From JAUPVL01 sp964481235 (lineage in GTDB: Bacteria; Patescibacteriota; Saccharimonadia; CAILAD01; BJGX01), in assembly GCA_964481235.1 (NCBI GenBank), contig CAYZYH010000003.1, forward strand, positions 14,553-78,552: a stretch of DNA of 64,000 bases, read 5' to 3'. Positions within the stretch are counted from its first letter, which is position 1; each line of letters begins with the position of its first letter. Of this stretch, positions 32,600 to 41,367 are shown one piece after another. Under the pieces are notes generated by a model. It was not told where the DNA came from, made no database searches, and was given only the letters and a program-made list of their open reading frames with translations. A program made the translations under genes and the position numbers.

Positions 32600-33065
32600 C
32601 GAAGACAACAAAAAAGGTTTTTTTAAAGGCGTAATTATTGGCGGTATAATAGGTGGTGCTACTGCATTGCTATATGCTCCTAAGTCGGGCAAAGAAACAA
32701 GAGAAGATATTAAGCGCAAGCTAGACGATGCCTATACCGAACTTAATCACAAAGCGCAAGAAGCCCAAAAATCTGGAAGTGATCATACTAAAGAACTCTT
32801 AAAAAAAGCCGAAGATATTAAACGTCAACTAGAACGCCAAAGTAACGAGATAGCTAAAAGTGGTAAAAAAGTAGGTAAAGTAACCGCTGAAGAAGCCAAG
32901 GCCTTAGCCAAAAAAGCTGCAGAACTAACATCTGAACTTGCCAATAGTACAAAAAAAGTTGTTAAACAGAGCCAAAAAGAAGTAAACAGACTACAAACCA
33001 AGGCGGCCAAAGAACGAGCCAAAAAAGACTATTCTAACAATAAGAAACCTGCCGATAAAAAATAG
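32592..33065 (+). CDS. YtxH-like envelope protein
   Basis: 157 residues. I choose ATG 32592, which overlaps the upstream stop region by eight bases and gives a normal family start; an ATG at 32559 would add eleven residues. The protein starts KKGFFKGVIIGGIIGGATALLYAPKSGKETR, a glycine-zipper membrane helix followed by the LlaPkSGkEtR signature of YtxH proteins. A long lysine/glutamate-rich coiled coil follows. The family is stress-linked in Bacillus but its molecular role is unknown. Confidence 0.82.
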   Translation: MNSEDNKKGFFKGVIIGGIIGGATALLYAPKSGKETREDIKRKLDDAYTELNHKAQEAQKSGSDHTKELLKKAEDIKRQLERQSNEIAKSGKKVGKVTAEEAKALAKKAAELTSELANSTKKVVKQSQKEVNRLQTKAAKERAKKDYSNNKKPADKK

Positions 33066-33314
33066 ATGTCCAAAACTCCCAAATCACACAAGATTGCTAA
33101 CACGATCGGGCTAGATCACATAAATGAATTGCTGTCCAACCAAAGAAAGCTAACTTGGCTTAACATTAAGGTTGGGATGTTAAGAGGGTTTGGTGGTGTA
33201 ATAGGTGCAGCCATTGCAATTTTACTAATTGGTTTTTTGGTTTCAAGGCTCGGTGGGCTACCATTAATTGGTGATTTTATTAGAAGTATTGGTGAAGCCG
33301 CCAATCTTCAGTAG
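33066..33314 (+). CDS. hypothetical small membrane protein
   Basis: 82 residues, not recognised. It starts directly after the YtxH-like gene stop. A basic N-terminal half precedes one glycine-rich membrane helix (about 42-64) and a short amphipathic end (LPLIGDFIRSIGEAANLQ). Last gene of the MscS-YtxH cluster. Confidence 0.65.
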   Translation: MSKTPKSHKIANTIGLDHINELLSNQRKLTWLNIKVGMLRGFGGVIGAAIAILLIGFLVSRLGGLPLIGDFIRSIGEAANLQ

Positions 33315-33379
33315 TTAAAACGCAAGTAGTTTAAAACTGATATAATACAACTTAGAAGAATAAGAGGTGAGTTAAAGTT

Positions 33380-36300
33380 GTGAGTGTAAATGTAGACAAT
33401 CTTAATCCGGTAATAACCAAAGCCCGTAATTCTAAGGGCTTTGTTGATTTTGTGCATTTACACAATCACACCCACTATAGTTTACTAGACGGACTACAAA
33501 AAGTTCCTACTCTACTTAACTATGTACAAGAACTAGGCCAGACGGCTTGCGCAATTACTGACCATGGTAGCTTGTCTGGTGCGATAGAATTTTATAAGTC
33601 GTGCAAAGAAAGAGATATTAAGCCTATAATTGGTATTGAAGCATACATAGCACCTAGAACCTATCTAGATAAAAATAGCGCCGAAGACCGCAATCCATTT
33701 CACCTCATTTTGTTAGCCCAAAATATTACTGGCTATAAAAACCTTATGAAGCTTAGTACTATAGCAAACCTCGAAGGCTTTTATTACAAACCTCGTATAG
33801 ATCACGATCTATTAAAAAAACACAATGAAGGTATAATTTGTCTTTCTGGATGTATTGGTGGCGAGGTAGGGTCCCACCTTAACAACGACAACTACAAAGA
33901 AGCTAAAAAAGTTGCTCAGATCTATAAAGATATATTTGGTCGCGAAAGATATTATTTAGAAATGCAACCCCACCTAGACTGGGAGCCTCAAGTGAAGGTT
34001 AATAATGGCTTAAAAAAGCTCAGTAAAGAACTCGATTTGCAGCTGGTTGTAACTGGTGATGCTCACTATACCAAGCCCGAAGATCACTATCCGCACGATA
34101 TTTTACTTTGCGTACAAACCGGCAGCACCATTGAAGATCCTAATAGATTTAAACTAGACCAAGACCTCAGTATTCATTCTGGTGCCGACATGCTAGAAAA
34201 ATTTAGTGATCATCCAGAAGCAATCGCTAATACTGTTAAAATTGCACAAATGTGTGATTTAGAAATTGAACTAGGTCGCATACTTATACCGCGATTTCCA
34301 GATTTGCCCGAAGGTGAAACTGAAAGAAGCTACCTCCGTAAATTGGTATTTAGTGGCGCCGCCAATCGATATACTGATATTCCAAGAGAGGATTTATTAG
34401 AAATTACCGAAGACAAGGTGGTGGAGAAATTGCCAAGCAACGTGTTGGAGCGAATTGAGTATGAGCTAGAGGTGATCGCCGATATGGGTTATGAGGGTTA
34501 CATGCTTATAGTTGCAGATCTTATTAACTGGAGTAAAAGCCAAGGTATTATTTGTGGACCAGGACGCGGTAGTGCAGCCGGCAGTATCATTGCTTATGCT
34601 ACCAATATTACCGAGATAGATCCATTAAAATACGATTTGCTATTTGAGAGGTTTCTAAACCCAGACCGTATTAGTATGCCAGATATCGATATGGATTACG
34701 CTGATGACCGTAGAGAAGAAGTAATAAATTATGCTACACAAAAATACGGACAAGATAGGGTAGCGCAAATTATTACTTTCGGCACAATGGCAGCTCGCAA
34801 CGCCGTAAGAGACACTGGTCGAGTATTAGACATGCCTTATGGCGAGGTAGATGCTATCGCTAAGCTCATACCAGCGCCCGTACAAGGTCGACATATACCA
34901 CTCGAAAAATCAATCGTTGATAATCCAGAGCTTAAGGCCGAATATCAAACCAACCCCAAAGCCAAACAAGTTATTGATATTGCCACAAAACTAGAAGGCA
35001 CTATTAGAAACGCTGGCACACATGCTGCCGGAGTAGTAATTGCTCCAGAAAACTTGGTAGAATACGTACCTTTGGTGCGGGCTAGTAAGGGTGGTATAGC
35101 AACACAATACTCGATGAATCCGGTTGAAGATTTAGGCTTGCTCAAATTCGACTTTCTTGGTCTATCTAACCTTACTATTATAAAAAACACTCTTAGAATT
35201 TTAAAAAAAGTATATGACATCGATCTAAAAGTTACCGATATTCCAATTGACGACACTAAGACTTATGAGCTAATGAGTAGAGGAGATACGACCGGAGTTT
35301 TTCAGCTAGAATCTGCGGGGATGAAACGTTATTTACGCGAGCTCAAGCCTGACAAATTTGAAGACATTGTAGCTATGGGTGCGCTATATAGACCCGGTCC
35401 TATGCAATGGATAGAAGACTTTATTAATCGTAAGCACAACCCAGATCTTATTGCTTATGGTCATCCCAAAATGCAGGCTGCTCTGCAAGAGACTTACGGT
35501 ATAATTGTTTATCAAGAACAGGTAATGCAAATTGCCAAAGATCTTTGTGGTTTTACAGGGGGTCAAGCCGATACTCTAAGAAAAGGTATAGGTAAAAAAA
35601 TACCAGAAGTCTTGGCCAAAATGAAGCAAGAATTTATAGAGGGAGCTATTGAAACTTCTCAAGTAGATCAAAAATTTGTAGAAGATCTTTGGAAAAGTTT
35701 AGAAGATTTTGCTGCGTATAGTTTTAATAAAAGTCATGCTGCTTGTTATGGGCTTATTGCTGTCCAAACAGCCTACCTCAAAGCTCATTATCCGGCCGCA
35801 TTTATGGCTGCCCTTATGACTAGTGATCATGAAAATTTAGACAGAATCGCTATTGAGGTGTCTGAGTGTCGCAAGATGGGGCTCGAGCTACTCCCCCCAG
35901 ATATTAACGAAAGTTTTGCAGAATTTGCGGTTGTTCCGGATACCCAAAATATTAGGTTTGGATTGGGGGCGGTAAAAAATGTTGGCCTTGGCCCAATAGA
36001 GAAAATTTTAGAGGCCAGAAGCGAGGGAGGAAAATTCAAAAACTTAGAAGATTTTTGTAGCAGAGTAGAAGCTACCGTAGTGAATAAAAAGGTCATGGAA
36101 TCCCTTATAAAGTGTGGTGCTTTTGATGGTCTTGGTGATAGAGATGTACTTTTAAATAATGTAGAAATTATTACGAGTTATGCATCGCGAGTGCAGAAAA
36201 ATGCCTTGAGTGGTCAGGTAGATATTTTTGGTAGTATTGGAATGGATCAAGAAAGTCCACCATTAGCACTTGTATCACCAAAAGACAAAACCGACCCTCG

Positions 36301-37027
36301 CACACACCTTATGTGGGAAAGAGAGTTACTCGGGCTGTTTATTAGCTCTCATCCCCTAGATGACTTTAATAATTATCTCACTTCTAAAACTCAAAATATA
36401 AAAAACTTTAATAAAAGTGACGACTCCAAACCAATTACCGTAGGGGGTATAGTAATAGGTTTACGACAAATATATACTCGTAATAACGACCCTATGGCTT
36501 TTGTGCAATTAGAGACAATATATGGCGATGTAGAAGTAATAGTATTTCCGAGAGTTTTTGAAAAAGACAAAGCTATTTGGGCACTAGACAATGTTTTGGA
36601 GGTCAAAGGCAAGATAAATGCACGCGACAGAGATGGTAACCCCACCGACGACTTAAAGGTTATCGCCAACCAAGCTAAATTAATAAACCACCAAACCGCC
36701 ATGCACTTTCCACCACCCAACCAGACAGTTATGGGAGGCATAGAATCTCAAGTAAAAGCAGTAAATAGTGACAAGACTACAGGTATAACCCAGATCATCA
36801 TTACTCTACAATCAGCTACAGAGAGTGAAAAACTTTTGGCTATTAAGAAAACACTACAAGCCCACCCCGGCTCTACTAGTGTGTTGCTGCATTTTAGTGG
36901 CCAAAATCAAAAACTCAAAATACCTACTGGTGTGAAATGTAATGATGATTTCTTGAATAATCTAAACAATATAGTTGGAAAAGATAGTATTAAAATTAAA
37001 AGAGCCCCAACAAAAGTTGAGGCTTAG
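33380..37027 (+). CDS. dnaE: DNA polymerase III subunit alpha
   Basis: 1215 residues from GTG. DnaE is the replicative polymerase of the chromosome. The PHP domain keeps its metal-site motifs (HLHNHTHYSLLDG near residue 27, ITDHGSLSGAIEF near 58, GDAHYT near 230), so it may be an active, zinc-dependent proofreading domain. The catalytic aspartates lie in PDIDMDYADDRREEV near 434. GTHAAGVVIAP, the fingers QLESAGMKRYL, GIIVYQEQVMQIA and FNKSHAACYGLIAVQTAYLKAHYP follow, then helix-hairpin-helix and an OB-fold (ITVGGIVIGLRQIYT, about 1015-1090). A TATAAT at 33341 and a GAGGTGA ribosome site give a conventional leader. Confidence 0.98.
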   Translation: MSVNVDNLNPVITKARNSKGFVDFVHLHNHTHYSLLDGLQKVPTLLNYVQELGQTACAITDHGSLSGAIEFYKSCKERDIKPIIGIEAYIAPRTYLDKNSAEDRNPFHLILLAQNITGYKNLMKLSTIANLEGFYYKPRIDHDLLKKHNEGIICLSGCIGGEVGSHLNNDNYKEAKKVAQIYKDIFGRERYYLEMQPHLDWEPQVKVNNGLKKLSKELDLQLVVTGDAHYTKPEDHYPHDILLCVQTGSTIEDPNRFKLDQDLSIHSGADMLEKFSDHPEAIANTVKIAQMCDLEIELGRILIPRFPDLPEGETERSYLRKLVFSGAANRYTDIPREDLLEITEDKVVEKLPSNVLERIEYELEVIADMGYEGYMLIVADLINWSKSQGIICGPGRGSAAGSIIAYATNITEIDPLKYDLLFERFLNPDRISMPDIDMDYADDRREEVINYATQKYGQDRVAQIITFGTMAARNAVRDTGRVLDMPYGEVDAIAKLIPAPVQGRHIPLEKSIVDNPELKAEYQTNPKAKQVIDIATKLEGTIRNAGTHAAGVVIAPENLVEYVPLVRASKGGIATQYSMNPVEDLGLLKFDFLGLSNLTIIKNTLRILKKVYDIDLKVTDIPIDDTKTYELMSRGDTTGVFQLESAGMKRYLRELKPDKFEDIVAMGALYRPGPMQWIEDFINRKHNPDLIAYGHPKMQAALQETYGIIVYQEQVMQIAKDLCGFTGGQADTLRKGIGKKIPEVLAKMKQEFIEGAIETSQVDQKFVEDLWKSLEDFAAYSFNKSHAACYGLIAVQTAYLKAHYPAAFMAALMTSDHENLDRIAIEVSECRKMGLELLPPDINESFAEFAVVPDTQNIRFGLGAVKNVGLGPIEKILEARSEGGKFKNLEDFCSRVEATVVNKKVMESLIKCGAFDGLGDRDVLLNNVEIITSYASRVQKNALSGQVDIFGSIGMDQESPPLALVSPKDKTDPRTHLMWERELLGLFISSHPLDDFNNYLTSKTQNIKNFNKSDDSKPITVGGIVIGLRQIYTRNNDPMAFVQLETIYGDVEVIVFPRVFEKDKAIWALDNVLEVKGKINARDRDGNPTDDLKVIANQAKLINHQTAMHFPPPNQTVMGGIESQVKAVNSDKTTGITQIIITLQSATESEKLLAIKKTLQAHPGSTSVLLHFSGQNQKLKIPTGVKCNDDFLNNLNNIVGKDSIKIKRAPTKVEA

Positions 37028-37035
37028 TTATGTGT

Positions 37036-37491
37036 TTAGCAGTTTACAATTCTATATGCTCTCAGCATTTTTAATATTTCATCCGGATCAACCACTTCGG
37101 TCTCACCGAATCCTTCAATTTCTACACTCTGACGATTAGGAATCAAAGCACTATTCGTGAAGATTTTTTCAAACGCGACTAGATATTGTACGGTTTGAGA
37201 AATGAGTTTAATGTCTATATCTTTGCCTACAGGAAGGTTATATCTTCTAAGCCTTTCCTCCGCAATAACTACAAAAAGCTCACTTACAATAATTTGCTTA
37301 CTTACTACTACCAGATCGTAAGCGGCTATATCACCAGAACCTAGCCAAAAACCATTCGCATTGTACCAATGTGCCTGGGTGATAATGCGGTTACTTTGTG
37401 ATCGCCACTGATCTTGTTGAAGGCCAAATGGCGGGGCTACATATAGTTTTCTCTTGGCATCAGCATAAATGCCTTTTACTAATTGTGCCAC
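37036..37491 (-). CDS. hypothetical protein
   Basis: 151 residues, not recognised. GTG 37491 is preferred because AAAGG lies six bases upstream; a TTG two codons earlier is possible. The protein is soluble, mixed alpha/beta, with no catalytic motif that I recognise. It is convergent with dnaE, nine bases away, and divergent from rplS. The gap 37492-37671 holds only a possible 7-bp hairpin (37600-37634, TGTGAAA/TTTCACA) of unknown meaning. Confidence 0.6.
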   Translation of the reverse strand: MAQLVKGIYADAKRKLYVAPPFGLQQDQWRSQSNRIITQAHWYNANGFWLGSGDIAAYDLVVVSKQIIVSELFVVIAEERLRRYNLPVGKDIDIKLISQTVQYLVAFEKIFTNSALIPNRQSVEIEGFGETEVVDPDEILKMLRAYRIVNC

Positions 37492-37671
37492 TATCAACCT
37501 TTCTAAGTAGGTTCCTTCTCTTTTTTAGAGAGCTTCTAAAAACATTAACAAACTTAGTAATATTATTCAAGTGATAATTAGTATTTATTGGTACAAATAT
37601 GTGAAATATCAGTGTATATTGCCTATGTTTCACAGATTAGTACAGATGTGCCCGCTAGGGTGGTTAAACTC

Positions 37672-37700
37672 TTGCAGTAGTAAATGGTTTGTGGTACACT
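37672..37700 (+). promoter_or_regulatory. rplS promoter
   Basis: TTGCAG (37672-37677) and TACACT (37695-37700) are 17 bases apart. ATG 37710 is nine bases further, so the leader is at most a few bases. Confidence 0.65.
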
Positions 37701-37709
37701 GGCTTGGTT

Positions 37710-38393
37710 ATGAATGCAATCGCTACTCTAGAAGCCAACCAAAAAAAGACCAAGTTACCCGAAATTCGTGTAGGGGATACTGTTCGTATTCACCAACGTA
37801 TTAGTGAAGGTAAAAAAAGCCGTATTCAGGTTTTTGAAGGTTTGGTTATTCGCTACCGTAAGACCGGCAGTGTACAGGCTTTTATTACAGTTCGTAAAAT
37901 CGCCTCTGGCGTAGGTGTAGAGAAAAGTTGGTTAGTACATAGCCCAAGCATAGAAAAAATTGTGGTAGTTAAACGTAGCAAGGTGCGTAGAGCTTTCTTG
38001 AGCTACATGCGCGACCGTAGCGGTAAATCTGCTCGCCTTGCTGAGATGGGCTTTGACAAAGAGATCACCAACGAGGCCGACAGCCGTACCAAGACTCAAA
38101 TAGAGGCCGAAGACAAGGCCTCCAAAGAAGAAGCTGAGCAAGCTAAGATAAAAAAAGCAGTAGATGAGTCTGGTGATGCCAGTGCCAAAGACGATGCTCT
38201 AAACGATACAGATACCGAAAGCACTGAAGATATTGCCAAAGAAGAAGACAAACGAGCTGCCAAAGAAGACCCCAACCCAGCCGAAGACAATGTGCCAGCA
38301 ACTGCACCACAAGACGAAAAGATAAACTCTGACGGTAACGATGAACAACGCGAAGCAGCCGAAGAAGCTCAAGAGGGTGTAGACAAGGAGTAA
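37710..38393 (+). CDS. rplS: 50S ribosomal protein L19 with long acidic tail
   Basis: 227 residues from ATG 37710, twice the normal L19 length. Residues 1-115 are L19: LPEIRVGDTVRIHQRISEGK, RIQVFEGLVIRYRKTGS and SPSIEKIVVVKRSKVRRAFLSYMRDRSGKSARL. From about residue 117 an unstructured tail rich in Glu, Asp, Ala and Lys continues to the end without any L19-like or globular sequence. L19 sits at the 30S-50S interface. Such acidic extensions may act as RNA-mimicking or solubility segments; the role here is unknown. Confidence 0.95.
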   Translation: MNAIATLEANQKKTKLPEIRVGDTVRIHQRISEGKKSRIQVFEGLVIRYRKTGSVQAFITVRKIASGVGVEKSWLVHSPSIEKIVVVKRSKVRRAFLSYMRDRSGKSARLAEMGFDKEITNEADSRTKTQIEAEDKASKEEAEQAKIKKAVDESGDASAKDDALNDTDTESTEDIAKEEDKRAAKEDPNPAEDNVPATAPQDEKINSDGNDEQREAAEEAQEGVDKE

Positions 38394-38410
38394 ATATCAA
38401 TAGATAGTTT

Positions 38411-38436
38411 AAAACCCCCGATATCTCGGGGGTTTT
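38411..38436. terminator. rplS terminator, bidirectional
   Basis: AAAACCCCCGA and TCGGGGGTTTT arms (11 base pairs, four-base loop) with T-runs both ways. It also ends the opposite-strand gene at 38464. Confidence 0.9.
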
Positions 38437-38463
38437 GTTATTGATTACTTTTACCAAGCCTGC

Positions 38464-38883
38464 TCAATATTTTGGAGTGAATGCCCTGGCAAGACTAGGG
38501 TCAATAATGGTGATTTGAATATCACCATCAGACAGAGCCCACTGCACTCTACTAGCTCTTTCAACACTAGCTCGCGACATGTTCTTGTACCCAACGGCGT
38601 CAATACATGCCAAACCGCCTCGCAACTCGTCTTCAATTGCCTCGGTAGCGGCATCAGCCTCGGCAAATCGTTTGCCACAGAACGGACAGTACTGAATGCC
38701 TGTGAGCAAAGTTGGGAAATTCTGTCTGCCTTCGGCATTGCTGTTCTGAAATAACTTGCCACCCTCGTGACCATCGACATAGGTGATTGCGCAATCTTCT
38801 GGTTGCGCTAAGCACTCATGAATATGAAGTGACGTATCTTTTTCTGCTAACGATCGCAAAAAACTCATACCTCTAAATTTCAT
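38464..38883 (-). CDS. hypothetical protein with CxxC motif
   Basis: 139 residues, not recognised. A central YCPFCGKRF (about residues 65-73) is a zinc-ribbon-like half motif, with further cysteines earlier (HECLAQPEDC) that could complete a metal site. No membrane segment. The C-terminal part is helical. Monocistronic, with a terminator shared with rplS. Confidence 0.6.
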   Translation of the reverse strand: MKFRGMSFLRSLAEKDTSLHIHECLAQPEDCAITYVDGHEGGKLFQNSNAEGRQNFPTLLTGIQYCPFCGKRFAEADAATEAIEDELRGGLACIDAVGYKNMSRASVERASRVQWALSDGDIQITIIDPSLARAFTPKY

Positions 38884-38965
38884 TGGTTTCTCATTTCATC
38901 TATGAAGGTGCTATTTACTACTAATTTATAATAACACAAAAACCACTATTAATCAATCCAGACTA

Positions 38966-38993
38966 TTGTCATAATTTGATATAGTGGTATAAT
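38966..38993 (+). promoter_or_regulatory. promoter of the 39031 gene
   Basis: TTGTCA (38966-38971) and TATAAT (38988-38993) are 16 bases apart. Confidence 0.7.
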
Positions 38994-39030
38994 AAGTTCA
39001 AATCTGTTGAAGTTTAGTAAAGGAGCTACA

Positions 39031-39324
39031 ATGGACGCACCAGAAAAGATTAGTACCGATCCAACCGGGGTACCAATTAGACCTAGTATAGAAGGATGGT
39101 TATTCTCATCACTATGGGGGTCAGTATTTAGCTGTTATTACCTAGAAGGCAGTAATGTATATCATTTGGTATATGTAGATGAAGAACTAATGAGTCAAAA
39201 ACCAATTGGTAAAGCCAAAGATATACCAGAAGCCAGAGAAGTGGCTATGGCTTATGCAGAAACTTTTTGGCAATCTGGCGCTACTGCACTACACCAAAAG
39301 AAATGGTGTACACCCAAACCATGA
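39031..39324 (+). CDS. hypothetical small protein
   Basis: 97 residues from ATG 39031, which has AAAGGAG seven bases upstream; earlier in-frame TTG 39007 is unlikely. Not recognised. It is soluble, with several tryptophans and tyrosines (EGWLFSSLWGSVFSCYYLEG) and a helical end. It has its own promoter and terminator. Confidence 0.6.
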   Translation: MDAPEKISTDPTGVPIRPSIEGWLFSSLWGSVFSCYYLEGSNVYHLVYVDEELMSQKPIGKAKDIPEAREVAMAYAETFWQSGATALHQKKWCTPKP

Positions 39325-39349
39325 CACCACATGCAAAGATAAATTAAAT

Positions 39350-39375
39350 CCCCCGCCAATTTGGCGGGGGATAAT
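39350..39375. terminator. strong bidirectional terminator
   Basis: CCCCCGCC and GGCGGGGG arms (eight G/C pairs, five-base loop AATTT) followed by ATAATTTT. It separates two convergent small genes. Confidence 0.85.
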
Positions 39376-39400
39376 TTTGTCAATTAAAAGCAGATTTTAG

Positions 39401-39727
39401 CTACTGTGTATTATTAAAACCCTCAGTCTCTAACATATTAAGAAGAAACTGTATATCCGTGTTTCCTCCAGCAAAAACTAGCCTAGATATATTATTATCA
39501 CCCTGACTAAAAGCTACTACTATCTTGGAATGATCAGCGCTTTCTAAGTGGTAAATACCAGACTCCAAAGCTGTTCTCAAGATCTCATGGGCGGAATGGA
39601 TTGGTAACAACTCATTTGAAGTTCTTAAACTCCTCTGCGGCCTATTGGCTTCTATTCTAGTAAATTCAATAAGCCTGAACTGAATAACGTCACTCGGTTT
39701 TACCACAAAATGTGTGTTACTTGCCAT
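39401..39727 (-). CDS. hypothetical small protein
   Basis: 108 residues, not recognised. An excellent ribosome site (TAGGAGGAT) lies five bases before the ATG. Soluble alpha/beta protein with no known motif (FRLIEFTRIEANRP, SKIVVAFSQGDNNISRLVFAGG). Monocistronic. Confidence 0.62.
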   Translation of the reverse strand: MASNTHFVVKPSDVIQFRLIEFTRIEANRPQRSLRTSNELLPIHSAHEILRTALESGIYHLESADHSKIVVAFSQGDNNISRLVFAGGNTDIQFLLNMLETEGFNNTQ

Positions 39728-39797
39728 AGCTATCCTCCTATAGGTGCTGTCGGCTAGTATAAACTAAAATTTGTTGTTTGACAATATCTAGTTGCAG

Positions 39798-39803
39798 TAT
39801 AAT
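39798..39803 (+). promoter_or_regulatory. -10 box of rnhB
   Basis: TATAAT lies nine bases before ATG 39813, with a TTGACA 14 bases further upstream (short spacing). The leader would be two or three bases. Confidence 0.55.
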
Positions 39804-39812
39804 AGAGCGGTA

Positions 39813-40424
39813 ATGAAAAAATCCCTGGCCAGCTATAAATATGAAACTAATTTGCATAAGCAAGGTTGTCTATTTGTGGCTGGTATAGATGAAGTGGGAC
39901 GAGGTTGTTTGGCAGGGCCACTTGTTGCTGCGGCAGTTGTATTACCAAGCGACCAGACCCTTGAGTTATTCGATTCTAAGTCTATTAGTAAAACCAAACG
40001 AGAAAACATTGCCAAACAAGTTAAAGAAGTCTCATTGGGCTATGGGCTAGGCTGGGTAACGAATAATGAAATAGACAAGTATGGGTTGGCCTGGTCTCTA
40101 CAAGAATCATATATAAGAGCACTAGTAGACTTAAACCTAGAGGTTAGCAAGGTTATATTAGACGGTAATGTGAATTATTTAGAGGAATTTAATATTTGTG
40201 AAACGTGTATAAAGGGCGATAAAAAAGTTGCTTGTGTGGCAGCCGCATCAGTGCTTGCCAAGGTAACGCGAGATAACCATATGGCAAGTGTATCTGGTAA
40301 ATATCCAGAATATAGATATGAAACAAATGCGGGCTATGGTACTGTTTCACACCGAGAAGCTATCTATAAACATGGTATGAGTGATCTGCATCGCAAAAGT
40401 TTTTGTAGAAACATCGTGCAATAA
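39813..40424 (+). CDS. rnhB: ribonuclease HII
   Basis: 203 residues from ATG 39813, fixed by the promoter. RNase HII cuts RNA-DNA hybrids and removes single ribonucleotides from DNA. Active-site acids lie in AGIDEVGRGCLAGPLVAA near residue 21 (DE), LFDSKSISKTKRENI near 52 and ILDGNVNYL near 112. AKVTRDNHM and the C-terminal TNAGYGT follow. Confidence 0.97.
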   Translation: MKKSLASYKYETNLHKQGCLFVAGIDEVGRGCLAGPLVAAAVVLPSDQTLELFDSKSISKTKRENIAKQVKEVSLGYGLGWVTNNEIDKYGLAWSLQESYIRALVDLNLEVSKVILDGNVNYLEEFNICETCIKGDKKVACVAAASVLAKVTRDNHMASVSGKYPEYRYETNAGYGTVSHREAIYKHGMSDLHRKSFCRNIVQ

Positions 40425-40427
40425 AAA

Positions 40428-40457
40428 ATCCTGTCCGCTTAAACTAACGGACAGGAT
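40428..40457 (-). terminator. terminator of the 40460 gene
   Basis: ATCCTGTCCG and CGGACAGGAT (10 base pairs, ten-base loop). On the minus strand the stem is followed by TTTTTT. Confidence 0.85.
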
Positions 40458-40459
40458 GC

Positions 40460-40831
40460 TTATCTACCCACTATTACCCTATTAAGTATTATCTCAATAA
40501 GTTCGTTGCCAGGTACTGGTGCACTATTAACAGAGTCTAGAACTCTATCTAGATCAACACCCATTTGGTGTAGCTCTACGATATTGCGTAAGTAAGCCAT
40601 ATCTTCTATGTAGCCCTCAAAGGTAGTTGTAGCTTTGGCGCCACAAGGCAAAACAAAACAAACCACTACTTTTTCCAGGCTCGACTCTAGAGATACGGCG
40701 CCCTCTTTGAGTAACGTAATCATTAACAGATGAGACTCATATGGGTTGAGGTATTCAAATTCTTCTAAAAATACCCCGGTAATCTGTCTAGTCACATATA
40801 CATCACTATGAGTACAAAGTATTGTATCCAC
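40460..40831 (-). CDS. hypothetical small protein
   Basis: 123 residues, starting at GTG with a GGGGG ribosome site nine bases upstream. Not recognised. Soluble, alpha/beta, acidic. It is the fourth single-gene minus-strand unit in this part of the window. Confidence 0.6.
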   Translation of the reverse strand: MDTILCTHSDVYVTRQITGVFLEEFEYLNPYESHLLMITLLKEGAVSLESSLEKVVVCFVLPCGAKATTTFEGYIEDMAYLRNIVELHQMGVDLDRVLDSVNSAPVPGNELIEIILNRVIVGR

Positions 40832-40924
40832 TTCTTTACCCCCTGTTGTAGGTGCAATTTATAAATTTAACTATACTCTTAAGATTTTATCAATGCAAAA
40901 TATTTAAGCTTGCAATACTTAGGG

Positions 40925-40948
40925 TAAAATTTCAGTATGGATATATGA
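40925..40948 (+). promoter_or_regulatory. leaderless promoter and three-codon ORF ahead of yraN
   Basis: TAAAAT (40925-40930) is followed by exactly six bases and ATG 40937. That ATG opens a three-residue frame (Met-Asp-Ile-stop) whose stop overlaps the yraN ATG at 40945 as ATGA. Confidence 0.45.
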
Positions 40949-41307
40949 AGAACACCACAGCGATTGGTAATAGCGCTGAAACACTAGCCTCTGAATACTT
41001 GGAGGGTAAAGGTTATAAGATAGTAGAACGCAATTACAAAGATAAGTTTTGCGAGATAGATATTGTCTGTACTCACCAAGAATTTATAGTTTTTGTAGAA
41101 GTTAAGTATCGATCTAGAGCCGACTACGGCGGAGCAGTAGGAGCAATTACGCCAAATAAGTTTAGACGCATACAAAAAGCTGCCGAATATTACTTGAGCC
41201 AACATGAGGTATGCAGTAGTTTACAGCCTAGGCTCGATGTAATAACGGTAGTAGGAGATATGAACAAACCAGCCATTACACACATAGAAGATTGCGAACT
41301 ATATTGA
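40945..41307 (+). CDS. yraN: YraN/UPF0102 family endonuclease-like protein
   Basis: 120 residues from ATG 40945. The family landmarks are ETLASEYLEGKGYKIVERNYKDKFCEIDIV, FIVFVEVKYRS and a LDVITV end, forming the restriction-endonuclease-like core with D, E and xVK residues. It often neighbours rnhB, as here. Function is uncertain, with a link to DNA processing suspected. Confidence 0.92.
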   Translation: MKNTTAIGNSAETLASEYLEGKGYKIVERNYKDKFCEIDIVCTHQEFIVFVEVKYRSRADYGGAVGAITPNKFRRIQKAAEYYLSQHEVCSSLQPRLDVITVVGDMNKPAITHIEDCELY

Positions 41308-41367
41308 CAAAATATACAAGAATCATTAAACTGTAGCAGTTATTGTACCTTTTAGAAAAGAGCTGAA

